A program made the translations under genes and the position numbers. Of a DNA stretch of 64,000 nucleotides, positions 36,080 through 49,547 are shown one piece after another (the stretch's first letter is position 1; every line of letters starts with the position of its first letter). Location: the NCBI RefSeq assembly GCF_002081825.1, contig NZ_MUKU01000006.1, positions 62,001 through 126,000 on the forward strand, written 5' to 3'. Origin of the DNA: Chromobacterium haemolyticum (GTDB taxonomy: Bacteria > Pseudomonadota > Gammaproteobacteria > Burkholderiales > Chromobacteriaceae). The notes beneath the pieces were generated by a model. That model saw nothing but the letters and a program-made list of their open reading frames with translations. It was not told where the DNA came from and ran no database searches.

Positions 36080-36589
36080 ATGAAGCAATACCGTGAACAA
36101 TTCGTCGCCTACTGGCGACAGCGCAGCCGCCGCGAACAAGGGTTGCTACTGGCGATGGCCGTCGTGCTCGGCGTCGGCGTGCTTTACGCTGGCGTTTGGG
36201 AGCCGGCCGGCAAATCGGTGGAGCGCAACCGCGCCGCCGCGGCGCGTCTGCAAGCCGAGCTGAGCTATGTGCAGTCTTTGGCTCGCGAGGCGGAGCAACT
36301 GAAGCGTCAGCCGGCGCAAGCGGCGCTGCCGGCCAAGGAACTGTTGCCGGTGATCCGTCAGGTGGCGCAGAGCCAGGGCTTGTCCGAGGCCGGCTGGCAA
36401 TTGAGCCCCGAGGGCGAGTCCGGCGTGGCGATGGAGGGGACGATGGCGTTCGACGCTTGGGTCAAGCTGGCCGGCGTGCTGGCGGCTCAGCATCAGGTAC
36501 GCGTGCTCAGCGTGAGGGCGGAGGCGCAGCCGATGCCGGGTCAAGTGCATATCAAGGCGCTACTGGCGCATGCCGGAGGCGGCGCATGA
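36080..36589 (+). CDS. gspM: Type II secretion protein GspM
   Basis: Bitopic inner-membrane partner of GspL, 169 residues. A short cytoplasmic segment rich in Arg (YWRQRSRREQGLLLAM) leads to a membrane helix (LLLAMAVVLGVGVLYAGVW), a periplasmic coiled coil (SVERNRAAAARLQAELSYVQ) and a small ferredoxin-like fold. Its stop overlaps the gspN start by ATGA. Confidence 0.9.
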   Translation: MKQYREQFVAYWRQRSRREQGLLLAMAVVLGVGVLYAGVWEPAGKSVERNRAAAARLQAELSYVQSLAREAEQLKRQPAQAALPAKELLPVIRQVAQSQGLSEAGWQLSPEGESGVAMEGTMAFDAWVKLAGVLAAQHQVRVLSVRAEAQPMPGQVHIKALLAHAGGGA

Positions 36590-37335
36590 AACGGAAGATT
36601 CTGATAGGCGCGCTATTGGGCGCGCTGTTTCTGGCCGGCCTGATCGCCGCCTTGCCGGCGAGCTTGCTGTCGCTGCCCTTGTTGCGCGCCACCGGTGAGC
36701 GCTGGCAGTTCAGCGGCGCGCAAGGCACGGTGTGGCAGGGCAAGACACAGTTGGTCTATGTCGGCGACAAGGGCGAGGTGTTGCCTATGAGCCGGATTGG
36801 CTGGCATTTCCAGCCCAAGGCCCTGTTGTCGGGCCGGGCGATCTGGTTGCTGGAGAGCGACGGCCAGGACGGCAGGCTGGAGTGGGGTTGGGGCGGCGTG
36901 GAGGTGAACGGCGTGAATTTGATGCTGCCGGTGGCTGCCTTGGCGAATTTGTCCAAGACCTGGCAGGCGGCGCGGCTGGGCGGCTATCTGCAGTTCAAGG
37001 TCGGCCAGTTCAGCCGCAAGGGCGGCCAATTGGCCGGCAATCTGCAGCTCAGCTGGCTGGGCGCGGCCTCGCCCTTGAGCCCGTTGTCGCCGTTCGGCTC
37101 CTACCAAATGGACGTCAACGGGGCCGGCGCGGGCGTGGCCTTGAACGTGGCGACGCTGGACGGACCCTTGAATCTGAGCGGGCAGGGGCAGTGGCAGCCG
37201 GGGGCGGCCTTCTCGCTGGCCGGCAGCGCCGACAGCCCGCCGGAAAAATACGACGCCTTGAAGCCGCTGATGTTGATGCTGGGCAAATCGAGCGGACCGA
37301 CCAGCGTGCAGTGGCAGATCCGTCCCGGGGCTTGA
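36586..37335 (+). CDS. gspN: Type II secretion protein GspN
   Basis: A 249-residue inner-membrane-anchored protein with an N-terminal helix (ILIGALLGALFLAGLIAALP) and a periplasmic beta-rich domain (WQFSGAQGTVWQGKTQLVYV, GWHFQPKALLSGRAIW). GspN is found only in some type II systems and is not essential in those tested; its role is unclear. The start at 36586 overlaps gspM by 4 bp, and it is the last gene of the operon. Confidence 0.88.
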   Translation: MKRKILIGALLGALFLAGLIAALPASLLSLPLLRATGERWQFSGAQGTVWQGKTQLVYVGDKGEVLPMSRIGWHFQPKALLSGRAIWLLESDGQDGRLEWGWGGVEVNGVNLMLPVAALANLSKTWQAARLGGYLQFKVGQFSRKGGQLAGNLQLSWLGAASPLSPLSPFGSYQMDVNGAGAGVALNVATLDGPLNLSGQGQWQPGAAFSLAGSADSPPEKYDALKPLMLMLGKSSGPTSVQWQIRPGA

Positions 37336-37367
37336 TGGTCGTTCATTTGTCATGTTATGGAATTTTC

Positions 37368-37396
37368 TTGTGGTTTTTCCTGTTCAGCGTTACTAT
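37368..37396 (+). promoter_or_regulatory. Candidate carA promoter
   Basis: TTGTGG (37368-37373), 17-bp spacer and TACTAT (37391-37396). A start near 37403 would give a carA leader of about 200 nt that includes two hairpins. Confidence 0.45.
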
Positions 37397-37411
37397 AGAA
37401 AGGTTTAACCA

Positions 37412-37445
37412 AACGGGACTGATGCGCTAGGCATCGAGTCCCGTT
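37412..37445 (+). other. Strong leader hairpin upstream of carA
   Basis: AACGGGACTGATGC pairs with GCATC-G-AGTCCCGTT around a 5-base loop, a 14-bp arm with one bulged base. It is not followed by a T-run. It could end gspN transcripts weakly or act as part of a carA leader. Confidence 0.6.
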
Positions 37446-37548
37446 CTTCACATAAAGCAATTCGAAAACTTAGGGTAGGGACAGATCCCCTCTGTCGCGG
37501 CGGCGGTCTTGCGCGAGCAAGGCGGCCGGGCAGGCGGACGGGGTCAAC

Positions 37549-37572
37549 AAAACCGGCGCAGCCGGTTTTTCC
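37549..37572 (+). terminator. Terminator-like hairpin just upstream of carA
   Basis: Stem AAAACCGGC/GCCGGTTTT with a GCA loop and a T-run, only about 30 bp before the carA start codon. If the carA promoter lies upstream of it, it is a candidate attenuator; otherwise it simply ends upstream transcripts. Confidence 0.65.
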
Positions 37573-37603
37573 TTACCCGTCGCAAACGCAATAGGAGCAG
37601 CTT

Positions 37604-38731
37604 GTGTCAACCGTACCCGCAATACTTGTCTTGGCCGATGGCACCGTGTTCAAGGGCAGTGCTATTGGGGCCGCCGGACATACGGTGGGCGAGGTGGTGT
37701 TCAATACCGCCATCACCGGCTATCAGGAGATTTTGACCGACCCCTCCTATACCAAACAGATCGTCACCCTGACTTATCCCCATATCGGCAACGTCGGCGC
37801 GAATTCGGAAGACACCGAATCTCGCGCCGTTTTTGCATCCGGCCTGATCATTCGCGATCTGCCGCTGTTGCATAGCAACTTCCGCGCCGAAGACTCCTTG
37901 TCCGCTTATCTGAAGCGGCACAATGTCGTCGCCATCGCCGACATCGACACCCGTCGCTTGACCCGCATTCTGCGCGAAAAGGGCGCCCAGGCCGGCTGCG
38001 TGATGGCCGGGGATGTCGATGAGGCGCGTGCGCTGGAGCTGGCGCGGGGCTTCGGCTCCATGGCAGGCCAGGATCTGGCCCAGGTGGTCAGCTGCGACAA
38101 GCCTTACGCCTGGACCGAGCGCGAGTGGACATTGGGCGCCGGCTATCAAGTGCAGTCGTCTACCCGCTTCCATGTGGTCGCCTACGACTTCGGCGTCAAG
38201 CACAATATTCTGCGCATGCTGGCCGAACGCGGCTGTCAGTTGACGGTGGTGCCGGCCAAGACCCCGGCCGCCGACGTGCTGGCTCTGAATCCGCACGGCG
38301 TCTTCCTGTCCAACGGCCCTGGCGATCCGGAACCGTGCGATTACGCCATCGCCGCCATCCGGGACATTCTGGACGCCAAGCTGCCGGTATTCGGCATTTG
38401 CCTTGGCCATCAACTGTTGGGTCTGGCTAGCGGTGGCAAGACGTCCAAGATGAAGTTCGGCCACCACGGCGCCAACCATCCGGTGCAGGACCTGGACAGC
38501 GGCCGGGTGATGATCACCAGCCAGAACCATGGTTTCCAGGTGGATGAAACCAGCCTGCCGGCCAACGTGCGCGTCACCCACCGCTCCTTGTTCGACGGCA
38601 CGGTGCAGGGCATCGCATTGACCGACCGTCCAGCCTTCTCCTTCCAGGGCCACCCGGAAGCCAGCCCGGGGCCGGAAGACGTCGCTTATCTGTTCGACCG
38701 TTTCATCGCCTCGATGGCGGAACGCGTTTAA
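37604..38731 (+). CDS. carA: Carbamoyl-phosphate synthase small subunit
   Basis: Glutaminase subunit that feeds ammonia to CarB for carbamoyl phosphate, the shared precursor of arginine and pyrimidines. It has 375 residues from GTG 37604, with the ribosome site TAGGAGCAG. The class I amidotransferase domain has the nucleophile Cys near residue 266 in [13 protein letters not shown] and the His-Glu pair in [12 protein letters not shown]. It is separated from carB by a LysE-type exporter gene instead of being adjacent. Confidence 0.97.
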   Translation: MSTVPAILVLADGTVFKGSAIGAAGHTVGEVVFNTAITGYQEILTDPSYTKQIVTLTYPHIGNVGANSEDTESRAVFASGLIIRDLPLLHSNFRAEDSLSAYLKRHNVVAIADIDTRRLTRILREKGAQAGCVMAGDVDEARALELARGFGSMAGQDLAQVVSCDKPYAWTEREWTLGAGYQVQSSTRFHVVAYDFGVKHNILRMLAERGCQLTVVPAKTPAADVLALNPHGVFLSNGPGDPEPCDYAIAAIRDILDAKLPVFGICLGHQLLGLASGGKTSKMKFGHHGANHPVQDLDSGRVMITSQNHGFQVDETSLPANVRVTHRSLFDGTVQGIALTDRPAFSFQGHPEASPGPEDVAYLFDRFIASMAERV

Positions 38732-38746
38732 GCGGGGAGCGGGGAC

Positions 38747-39397
38747 ATGCTGGGGATTACCGATCTCACCACCTATCTGCTGGGCGCCGTTCTCATTGTG
38801 CTGTTGCCGGGGCCCAACTCCATGTATGTGCTGTCGGTGGCGGCGCAGCGCGGCACGCGCGCCGGCTTTGCCGGCGCCGGCGGCATCATCATCGGCGACT
38901 TCATCCTGATGACGCTGGCGGCTACTGGCGCGGCTGGTCTGCTGAAGGCCAACCCGATGCTGTTCGCCGTGGTCAAGTATCTGGGCGGCGGCTATCTGGC
39001 CTGGCTGGGCTTCAATATGCTGCGCGGCGCGCTGACGGCCTGGCGCCGCTCCGCCCGCGGCGAAGCGGCCGAGGCCAAGTCGGTGCTGGTGGGAGAGGAA
39101 AATCCTTTCGTCAAAGCCTTGCTGATCAGCTTGATGAATCCAAAGGCCATCCTGTTTTTCGTGTCCTTCTTTGTTCAATTCGTTGATCCCGCTTACCCGC
39201 ATCCGGCGCTGACTTTCGTCGCGCTGGGGCTGATCGTGGAAGTATGCAGCACGCTGTATCTGACCGCGCTGATCGTCGCCGGCCACCGGCTGGCCCAGGC
39301 CTTCCGCCGTCGCCGCAAGTTGAGCGCGGCGCTGGGCGGCTCGGTGGGCGCGCTGTTCGTCGGCTTCGGCGCCAAACTGGCCGCGGCGAGCCTGTAA
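38747..39397 (+). CDS. LysE-family amino acid exporter
   Basis: A 216-residue inner-membrane protein with about six hydrophobic helices. The family motif near the N-terminus, VLLPGPNSMYVLSVAAQRG, and LLISLMNPKAILFFVSFFVQ are the hallmarks of the LysE/RhtB group, which export amino acids (LeuE/RhtC-like). It lies 15 bp after carA and 91 bp before carB in the same direction, so it is likely co-expressed with carbamoyl-phosphate synthase. Export of an amino acid linked to arginine or pyrimidine metabolism is a guess from context. Confidence 0.9.
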   Translation: MLGITDLTTYLLGAVLIVLLPGPNSMYVLSVAAQRGTRAGFAGAGGIIIGDFILMTLAATGAAGLLKANPMLFAVVKYLGGGYLAWLGFNMLRGALTAWRRSARGEAAEAKSVLVGEENPFVKALLISLMNPKAILFFVSFFVQFVDPAYPHPALTFVALGLIVEVCSTLYLTALIVAGHRLAQAFRRRRKLSAALGGSVGALFVGFGAKLAAASL

Positions 39398-39488
39398 GGC
39401 AGAGATTTAATATTCGCCGTGAAGCGGCCAGGCGTCTCAGGCGTCCGGGCTTCGCGGCAAACAAAATGCAATCATAAAGAGTAGAACC

Positions 39489-42698
<3,210 letters not shown>

Positions 42699-42766
42699 GT
42701 CCTGACGCGGGGGCTTGGAAGCGGGAGGGGTTTGCCGTTACAATCCCTCCCATAACCCGCTACTTC

Positions 42767-42799
42767 AAGCCGCCGTCCAGTACGGCGGCTTGTGCTTTT
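42767..42799 (+). terminator. Terminator after carB
   Basis: Stem AAGCCGCCGT/ACGGCGGCTT with CTTTT a few bases later. It lies between carB and greA. Confidence 0.65.
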
Positions 42800-42836
42800 G
42801 ATGAAGGCGGATGCCGCCTCTGGAGAGAATTCTGAA

Positions 42837-43313
42837 ATGATCAAAGTCCCGTTGACCGTGCGCGGTGCCGAGCTGCTGAAAGAAGAGCTGCAACGCCTCA
42901 AGAGCGTGGAGCGTCCGGCCGTGATCGAGGCGATTGCCGAAGCACGCTCGCATGGCGACCTGTCGGAGAACGCCGAATACGACGCGGCCAAGGAGCGCCA
43001 GGGCTTTGTCGAAGGCCGTATCGCCGAGCTGGAAGCCAAATTGTCCAATGCGTTGGTGGTGAACCCGGCCGAACTGGACGCCGACGGCCGTGTGGTGTTC
43101 GGCGCCACCGTCGAGCTCATGGAGCTGGAGACCGAGGAAAACGTCACCTACCAGATCGTTGGCGACGACGAGGCTGACATCAAGGTGTGCAAGGTGTCGG
43201 TCAATTCCCCGATCGCGCGCGCGCTGATCGGCAAGGAAGCCGGCGACGTGGCCGAGGTGGTGGCCCCGGGCGGCATCCGCGAATACGAAGTGCTCGACGT
43301 CAAATACATCTGA
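42837..43313 (+). CDS. greA: Transcription elongation factor GreA
   Basis: Stimulates RNA cleavage by backtracked RNA polymerase. It has 158 residues from ATG 42837, exactly the E. coli length, with a GGAGAG ribosome site. The N-terminal coiled coil ([20 protein letters not shown]) has the acidic tip [13 protein letters not shown], which places catalytic Asp and Glu residues in the polymerase channel. The C-terminal FKBP-like domain ends [20 protein letters not shown]. It follows carB in many beta-proteobacteria. Confidence 0.97.
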   Translation: MIKVPLTVRGAELLKEELQRLKSVERPAVIEAIAEARSHGDLSENAEYDAAKERQGFVEGRIAELEAKLSNALVVNPAELDADGRVVFGATVELMELETEENVTYQIVGDDEADIKVCKVSVNSPIARALIGKEAGDVAEVVAPGGIREYEVLDVKYI

Positions 43314-43375
43314 GTCCCGCCGGCGAGCGGGCTTGACGGTCCGCGCGCGGCGTGGCGTGGGAGAGGGGCTGAGAC

Positions 43376-43804
43376 ATGGATGGATTGCGTTCCATCGCCA
43401 AGACGTTCTGGATTGGCGGCTTGTGGGTGATCGGCATCATTGTGGCACCGGTGCTGTTCGCCATGCTGGACCGGGTCACCGCCGGCATGGTGGCCGGCAA
43501 GCTGTTCGCCAGCATCGCCTGGGTGGGGCTGGTGTGCGGGGCGATCCTGCTGGTAGACCATATCCGCCGCAACGGCGCGGCGGGGATCAAGGAAAGCGGT
43601 TTTTGGCTGGTGATGGGCATGCTGGCCTGCACGCTGATCAATCATTTCGCCGTCACTCCCATCATCGCCAACCTCAAGGCGCAGATGAATCATGCGGCCG
43701 AAGGCCTGTTCGGCGGAGGCTTCGCCACCTGGCACGCGATTTCCAGCCTAATCTATCTGGTGCAGAGCTTGATGGGCTTGGTCTACGTCTGGCGCAACGA
43801 TTAA
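43376..43804 (+). CDS. DUF4149 membrane protein
   Basis: A 142-residue inner-membrane protein with four hydrophobic helices (TFWIGGLWVIGIIVAPVLFA, LFASIAWVGLVCGAILLV, GFWLVMGMLACTLIN, WHAISSLIYLVQSLMGLVYV). The pattern of the first helix with Gly and Pro and the central His (INHF) fit the DUF4149 family (TMEM205-like). The function is unknown. It is usually found next to greA in beta-proteobacteria, as here (62 bp after). Confidence 0.82.
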   Translation: MDGLRSIAKTFWIGGLWVIGIIVAPVLFAMLDRVTAGMVAGKLFASIAWVGLVCGAILLVDHIRRNGAAGIKESGFWLVMGMLACTLINHFAVTPIIANLKAQMNHAAEGLFGGGFATWHAISSLIYLVQSLMGLVYVWRND

Positions 43805-43850
43805 GGCGCCGTTCACGGTCCGTGAATATCCCGTCTGGAGCGGACAAAAC

Positions 43851-43876
43851 AAAAGCGGTGGCATGCCACCGCTTTT
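43851..43876. terminator. Bidirectional terminator between the DUF4149 gene and yhbY
   Basis: A perfect palindrome, AAAAGCGGTGGCA/TGCCACCGCTTTT, between convergent genes. Confidence 0.85.
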
Positions 43877-43904
43877 CTTCAAGCGCGATCGCTGCGAACG
43901 GCGT

Positions 43905-44225
43905 TCAGCCCTTCAGCGCCTGCTTGTTCTTAGGCAGAACAATGCGCTCTTTATCGCTGGGGCGCCACAGCACCAGCAACTTGCCGATGTGCTGGACCGG
44001 GGCGGCGCCCAAGTCTTCGCAGATCTGCTCGAACATGGCGACGCGCGCTTCGCGGTCGTCGCCCAGCACGCGGACTTTGATCAGTTCGTGGGCGTCCAGA
44101 TTGATGGCGACTTCGCGGATCACCGCTTCGGTCAGGCCGTTGTTGCCTATCATCACCACCGGGTTGAGGTCGTGCGCCAGTCCCTGCAGATACTTGCGCT
44201 GGAACGGCTTGAGTTCAATTTTCAT
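43905..44225 (-). CDS. yhbY: RNA-binding protein YhbY (CRM domain)
   Basis: A 106-residue single CRM-domain protein that associates with pre-50S ribosomes. The signatures are QRKYLQGLAHDLNPVVMIGN, GLTEAVIREVAINLDAHELI and the GxxG-type loop. It is divergent from rlmE, the same pair as in E. coli (yhbY-rlmE), where both act on the large ribosomal subunit. The start at 44225 gives the usual family length; no strong ribosome site is seen. Confidence 0.93.
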   Translation of the reverse strand: MKIELKPFQRKYLQGLAHDLNPVVMIGNNGLTEAVIREVAINLDAHELIKVRVLGDDREARVAMFEQICEDLGAAPVQHIGKLLVLWRPSDKERIVLPKNKQALKG

Positions 44226-44364
44226 GAGAAATACGGATTTACAAAGCAAAAGCCGATTCTACTCGAGTTGAGCGCTTTCCCAAAGTCCGGACCTAAAATA
44301 AATGAAAAACAACAGGATAGCGCGGCTGACCTGTTGCCCCATCTAAATATAAAGAGCATGCACA

Positions 44365-44982
44365 ATGGCTAGAAGCAAGACCAGCAATGGCTGGCTGAAG
44401 GAACACGTCAACGATCCCTACGTCAATCAGGCGCAGAAAGACGGCTACCGCGCGCGCGCTGCGTACAAGCTGCTGGAAATCAACGACAAGGACAAGCTGA
44501 TCGGTGTCGGCACGGTGCTGGCCGACCTCGGTTCCACCCCCGGCAGCTGGTCGCAGGTGGCGGCGCGCATCGTCGGCGACAGTGGCAAGGTGTTCGCGCT
44601 TGACATCCTGGACATGGATCCGGTGCCCGGCGTCGACTTCATTCAAGGCGACTTCCGCGAAGAGGAAGTGCTGGCGCAATTCGTGCAATTGCTCGGCGGC
44701 CGCGAATTGGACCTTGTAATTTCCGATATGGCGCCCAATATGTCAGGCATGAGCGCCATCGACCAGGCCAGGAGTTTTCTGCTGTGCGAACTGGCGTTGG
44801 AATTTGCGCGAGATCACTTGAAACCTGGCGGTCATTTTCTCGTCAAAGTGTTCCAGGGCAGCGATTTCCAAGCCTATCTCAAGTCCATGCGCGAGCTGTT
44901 CGACGAGGTAGTCACCCGCAAGCCGAAAGCGTCGCGCGACCGTTCCAGCGAAATTTACCTGCTGGGCAAAGGGCGACGCTGA
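44365..44982 (+). CDS. rlmE: 23S rRNA 2'-O-methyltransferase RlmE (FtsJ/RrmJ)
   Basis: Methylates U2552 in the A-loop of 23S rRNA on the 50S subunit. It has 205 residues. The SAM motif is [20 protein letters not shown], the following catalytic Asp lies in [12 protein letters not shown], and Lys in [14 protein letters not shown] completes the K-D-K-E set with Glu in [10 protein letters not shown]. ftsH follows 83 bp downstream in the conserved order. Confidence 0.97.
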   Translation: MARSKTSNGWLKEHVNDPYVNQAQKDGYRARAAYKLLEINDKDKLIGVGTVLADLGSTPGSWSQVAARIVGDSGKVFALDILDMDPVPGVDFIQGDFREEEVLAQFVQLLGGRELDLVISDMAPNMSGMSAIDQARSFLLCELALEFARDHLKPGGHFLVKVFQGSDFQAYLKSMRELFDEVVTRKPKASRDRSSEIYLLGKGRR

Positions 44983-45065
44983 CATAAAGTGGCTCGCGGC
45001 GTACAATCAAAGCAAATATCTAGACAAGCAACCAAAAAGTCAGGGCACAGAGGAGTCCGCCACTC

Positions 45066-46976
<1,911 letters not shown>

Positions 46977-46990
46977 GTCTCTCCGTCACG

Positions 46991-47028
46991 AAGCCGGGCA
47001 AGCCTTGAAGGGCTTGCCCGGCTTTTTT
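46991..47028 (+). terminator. Terminator after ftsH
   Basis: A 14-bp perfect stem, AAGCCGGGCAAGCC/GGCTTGCCCGGCTT, with a run of T. It lies between ftsH and folP. Confidence 0.92.
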
Positions 47029-47074
47029 GCGACAATCCGTTCTCATTTCTTCCTCTCCATAGTGTAGCCAGATC

Positions 47075-47917
47075 ATGAAACCCTCTTTGCAATGCGGGCG
47101 CTTCACGCTCGATCTGTCCCGTCCCTTGGTGATGGGCATTCTGAACGTCACCCCTGACTCCTTTTCCGACGGTGGCCGTTTCAACGGCCTGGAACAGGCG
47201 CTGCGCCACGCCGAGCGGATGCTGGAGGAGGGCGCGGCCATCCTCGATATCGGAGGCGAATCTACGCGACCCAACGCTCCCCATGTCAGTCCGGAGCAAG
47301 AGATGGAGCGGGTGCTGCCGGTGCTGGAGCGTCTGCGCGACATCGGCGCGCCGCTGTCGCTGGATACCCGCCGCGCGGCGGTGATGCGCGAAGCGTTGGC
47401 CTTGGGCGCGGTGGATTTGGTCAACGACGTGTCGGCGCTGGAAGACGCGGGCGCGTTGGAGCTGATGGCGGCTGCCGACGTCGCGGTTTGCCTGATGCAC
47501 AAGCAGGGCAACCCGGACACGATGCAGGATCGGCCGGAGTACGCGGATGTGGCGGCTGAAGTGGCGGGCTACCTGGTTCGCCGCGTCCAGTTGTGTCTGG
47601 ACGCCGGCATCGCCCGCGACAGGCTGCTGGTTGATCCCGGCTTTGGTTTTGGCAAGACGCTGGAACACAACCTGGCCTTGCTGCGCGGCTTGCCGGAGAT
47701 TGAACGCGCTGCCGGTGCGCCGTTGTTGGTGGGCTTGAGCCGCAAATCCATGTTGGGCGCGATCACCGGCGAAGCGGCGCCGGCGGAGCGGCTGGGCGCC
47801 AGCGTGGCCGCGGCGTTGGAGTCGGCGCGTCGCGGCGCGCGCATCATTCGCGTGCACGACGTCAAGGCCACCCGTCAGGCCTTGCAAGTGCTGGGCGCTT
47901 TGGAAAGTTTGAACTGA
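47075..47917 (+). CDS. folP: Dihydropteroate synthase
   Basis: Joins 6-hydroxymethyl-dihydropterin pyrophosphate with p-aminobenzoate in folate synthesis; the target of sulfonamides. It has 280 residues with the signatures MGILNVTPDSFSDGGRF, GAAILDIGGESTRPNAP and, at the end, GARIIRVHDVKATRQAL. It lies between ftsH and glmM, the gene order common to many proteobacteria. Confidence 0.97.
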   Translation: MKPSLQCGRFTLDLSRPLVMGILNVTPDSFSDGGRFNGLEQALRHAERMLEEGAAILDIGGESTRPNAPHVSPEQEMERVLPVLERLRDIGAPLSLDTRRAAVMREALALGAVDLVNDVSALEDAGALELMAAADVAVCLMHKQGNPDTMQDRPEYADVAAEVAGYLVRRVQLCLDAGIARDRLLVDPGFGFGKTLEHNLALLRGLPEIERAAGAPLLVGLSRKSMLGAITGEAAPAERLGASVAAALESARRGARIIRVHDVKATRQALQVLGALESLN

Positions 47918-47995
47918 GAGTGGTGTCTGGCGCACAATAGCCGGCGTAGCGATTACAGCGGTTGGCCAGAAGCCGGCCGGATTCGAGAGAAAAAC

Positions 47996-49330
47996 ATGAG
48001 CCGTAAATACTTTGGCACCGATGGCGTGCGCGGCGAGGTCGGTCAATTCCCGATCACGCCTGAATTCGTGATGAAACTGGGCTATGCCGCCGGCCGCGTA
48101 TTGGTCGACCACGACAAGGCGCATCGTCCCACGGTTTTGATCGGCAAGGACACCCGGATTTCCGGCTATATGCTGGAAGCGGCGCTGCAAGCCGGTTTTT
48201 CCGCCGCCGGCGTCAATGTGCTGCTGACCGGCCCGTTGCCGACGCCGGGCATTGCTTACCTGACCCGCGCGCTGCGCCTGGAGGCCGGGGTGATGATCTC
48301 CGCTTCGCACAATCCGTTCCAGGATAACGGCATCAAGTTCTTCGCCGAAGGCGGCAAGAAGCTGGACGACGCCATTGAGCTGGAAATCGAGTCGATGCTG
48401 GAGCAGCCGATGGCGACCAATCCGTCCGAGGAATTGGGCCGGGTGCGCCGCATCGAAGGCGCGGTAGAGCGCTACATCGAGTTTTGCAAAAGCAGCTTTC
48501 CCAACGATCGCGATCTCAAGGGCTTGAAGTTGGTGGTGGATTGCGCCCACGGCGCCACCTACCACGTCGCGCCCAAGGTGTTCCATGAACTGGGCGCCGA
48601 GGTGGTGACCATAGGCGGCGAGCCGGACGGCTACAACATCAACGAGAAGGTGGGCGCCACCTATCCCAAGACCTTGCAGGTGGCGGTGCTGGAGCACCAT
48701 GCCGATTACGGCATCGCGCTGGACGGCGACGGTGACCGTCTTATCATGGTGGACCGTGAAGGCACCGTATACGACGGCGATCAGCTGATCTATGTGATCG
48801 CCAAGGCGCGCGCGGCCAGGGGCGAGCTCAAGGGCGGCGTGGTCGGCACGGTGATGACCAATCTGGCGATGGAGCTGGCGCTGAACAAACAGGGCGTGGA
48901 GTTTGGCCGAGCCAAGGTGGGCGACCGCTATGTGTTGGAAATGCTGCATGGCAAAGGGTGGCAGGTGGGCGGCGAAGCCTCCGGCCATATCTTGTGCCTG
49001 GACTGCCACTCTACCGGCGACGGCATCATTTCCAGTCTGCAAGTGCTGGCCAGCCTGACCGATCTGGGCATGAGCCTGGCCGACGCCTGCAGCGACTGGC
49101 AGCCGTATCCGCAGACGCTGATCAATGTTCGCCACAACGGTTGCGATTGGAAGAGCGCTTCCGCGGAATCCCTGGCCGCTGCCGAGCAGGCCTTGCAAGG
49201 CCGCGGCCGCGTGGTGTTGCGTCCATCCGGCACTGAGCCGGTGGTGAGGGTGATGGTGGAAGCCGACGACAAGGCGCTGGCCGATCAGTGGGCGCAGTCC
49301 ATTGCGGCGGCGATCCAGAGCGTCGCCTGA
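47996..49330 (+). CDS. glmM: Phosphoglucosamine mutase
   Basis: Converts glucosamine-6-phosphate to glucosamine-1-phosphate for UDP-GlcNAc, the precursor of peptidoglycan and LPS. It has 444 residues. The phosphoserine is in [13 protein letters not shown] (around residue 102), the metal site is [13 protein letters not shown] and the phosphate-binding C-terminus is [15 protein letters not shown] terminator with a long T-run follows. Confidence 0.97.
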   Translation: MSRKYFGTDGVRGEVGQFPITPEFVMKLGYAAGRVLVDHDKAHRPTVLIGKDTRISGYMLEAALQAGFSAAGVNVLLTGPLPTPGIAYLTRALRLEAGVMISASHNPFQDNGIKFFAEGGKKLDDAIELEIESMLEQPMATNPSEELGRVRRIEGAVERYIEFCKSSFPNDRDLKGLKLVVDCAHGATYHVAPKVFHELGAEVVTIGGEPDGYNINEKVGATYPKTLQVAVLEHHADYGIALDGDGDRLIMVDREGTVYDGDQLIYVIAKARAARGELKGGVVGTVMTNLAMELALNKQGVEFGRAKVGDRYVLEMLHGKGWQVGGEASGHILCLDCHSTGDGIISSLQVLASLTDLGMSLADACSDWQPYPQTLINVRHNGCDWKSASAESLAAAEQALQGRGRVVLRPSGTEPVVRVMVEADDKALADQWAQSIAAAIQSVA

Positions 49331-49363
49331 TCGCGACAGCCGGCTAGCGCCGGCATCAGCATG

Positions 49364-49397
49364 AAAACGCCATACATTGTTTGTTTGGCGTTTTTTT
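49364..49397 (+). terminator. Terminator after glmM
   Basis: Stem AAAACGCCA/TGGCGTTTT followed by seven T. Confidence 0.85.
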
Positions 49398-49458
49398 ATT
49401 GCCTGAATTTGAAAAGAAGCGGAGCTTACTGTTTTCAGGTGAAACATACAGATAGCGA

Positions 49459-49475
49459 CTTTGCGTGCAACTGTA
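49459..49475. promoter_or_regulatory. Shared 17-bp motif upstream of the nuclease gene
   Basis: CTTTGCGTGCAACTGTA differs at one position from 60436-60452 (CTTTGCGAGCAACTGTA). Here it continues as TCTAATG, and ATACAGAT lies about 20 bp to its left as a partial inverted counterpart of CTGTAT. It is a candidate operator; no regulator is identified. Confidence 0.35.
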
Positions 49476-49547
49476 TCTAATGACATCTTTTTGTCATTGC
49501 GCACTGGTTAGAATCAGCGCTCCTTACGCTCGTGATGAACCCAGACA

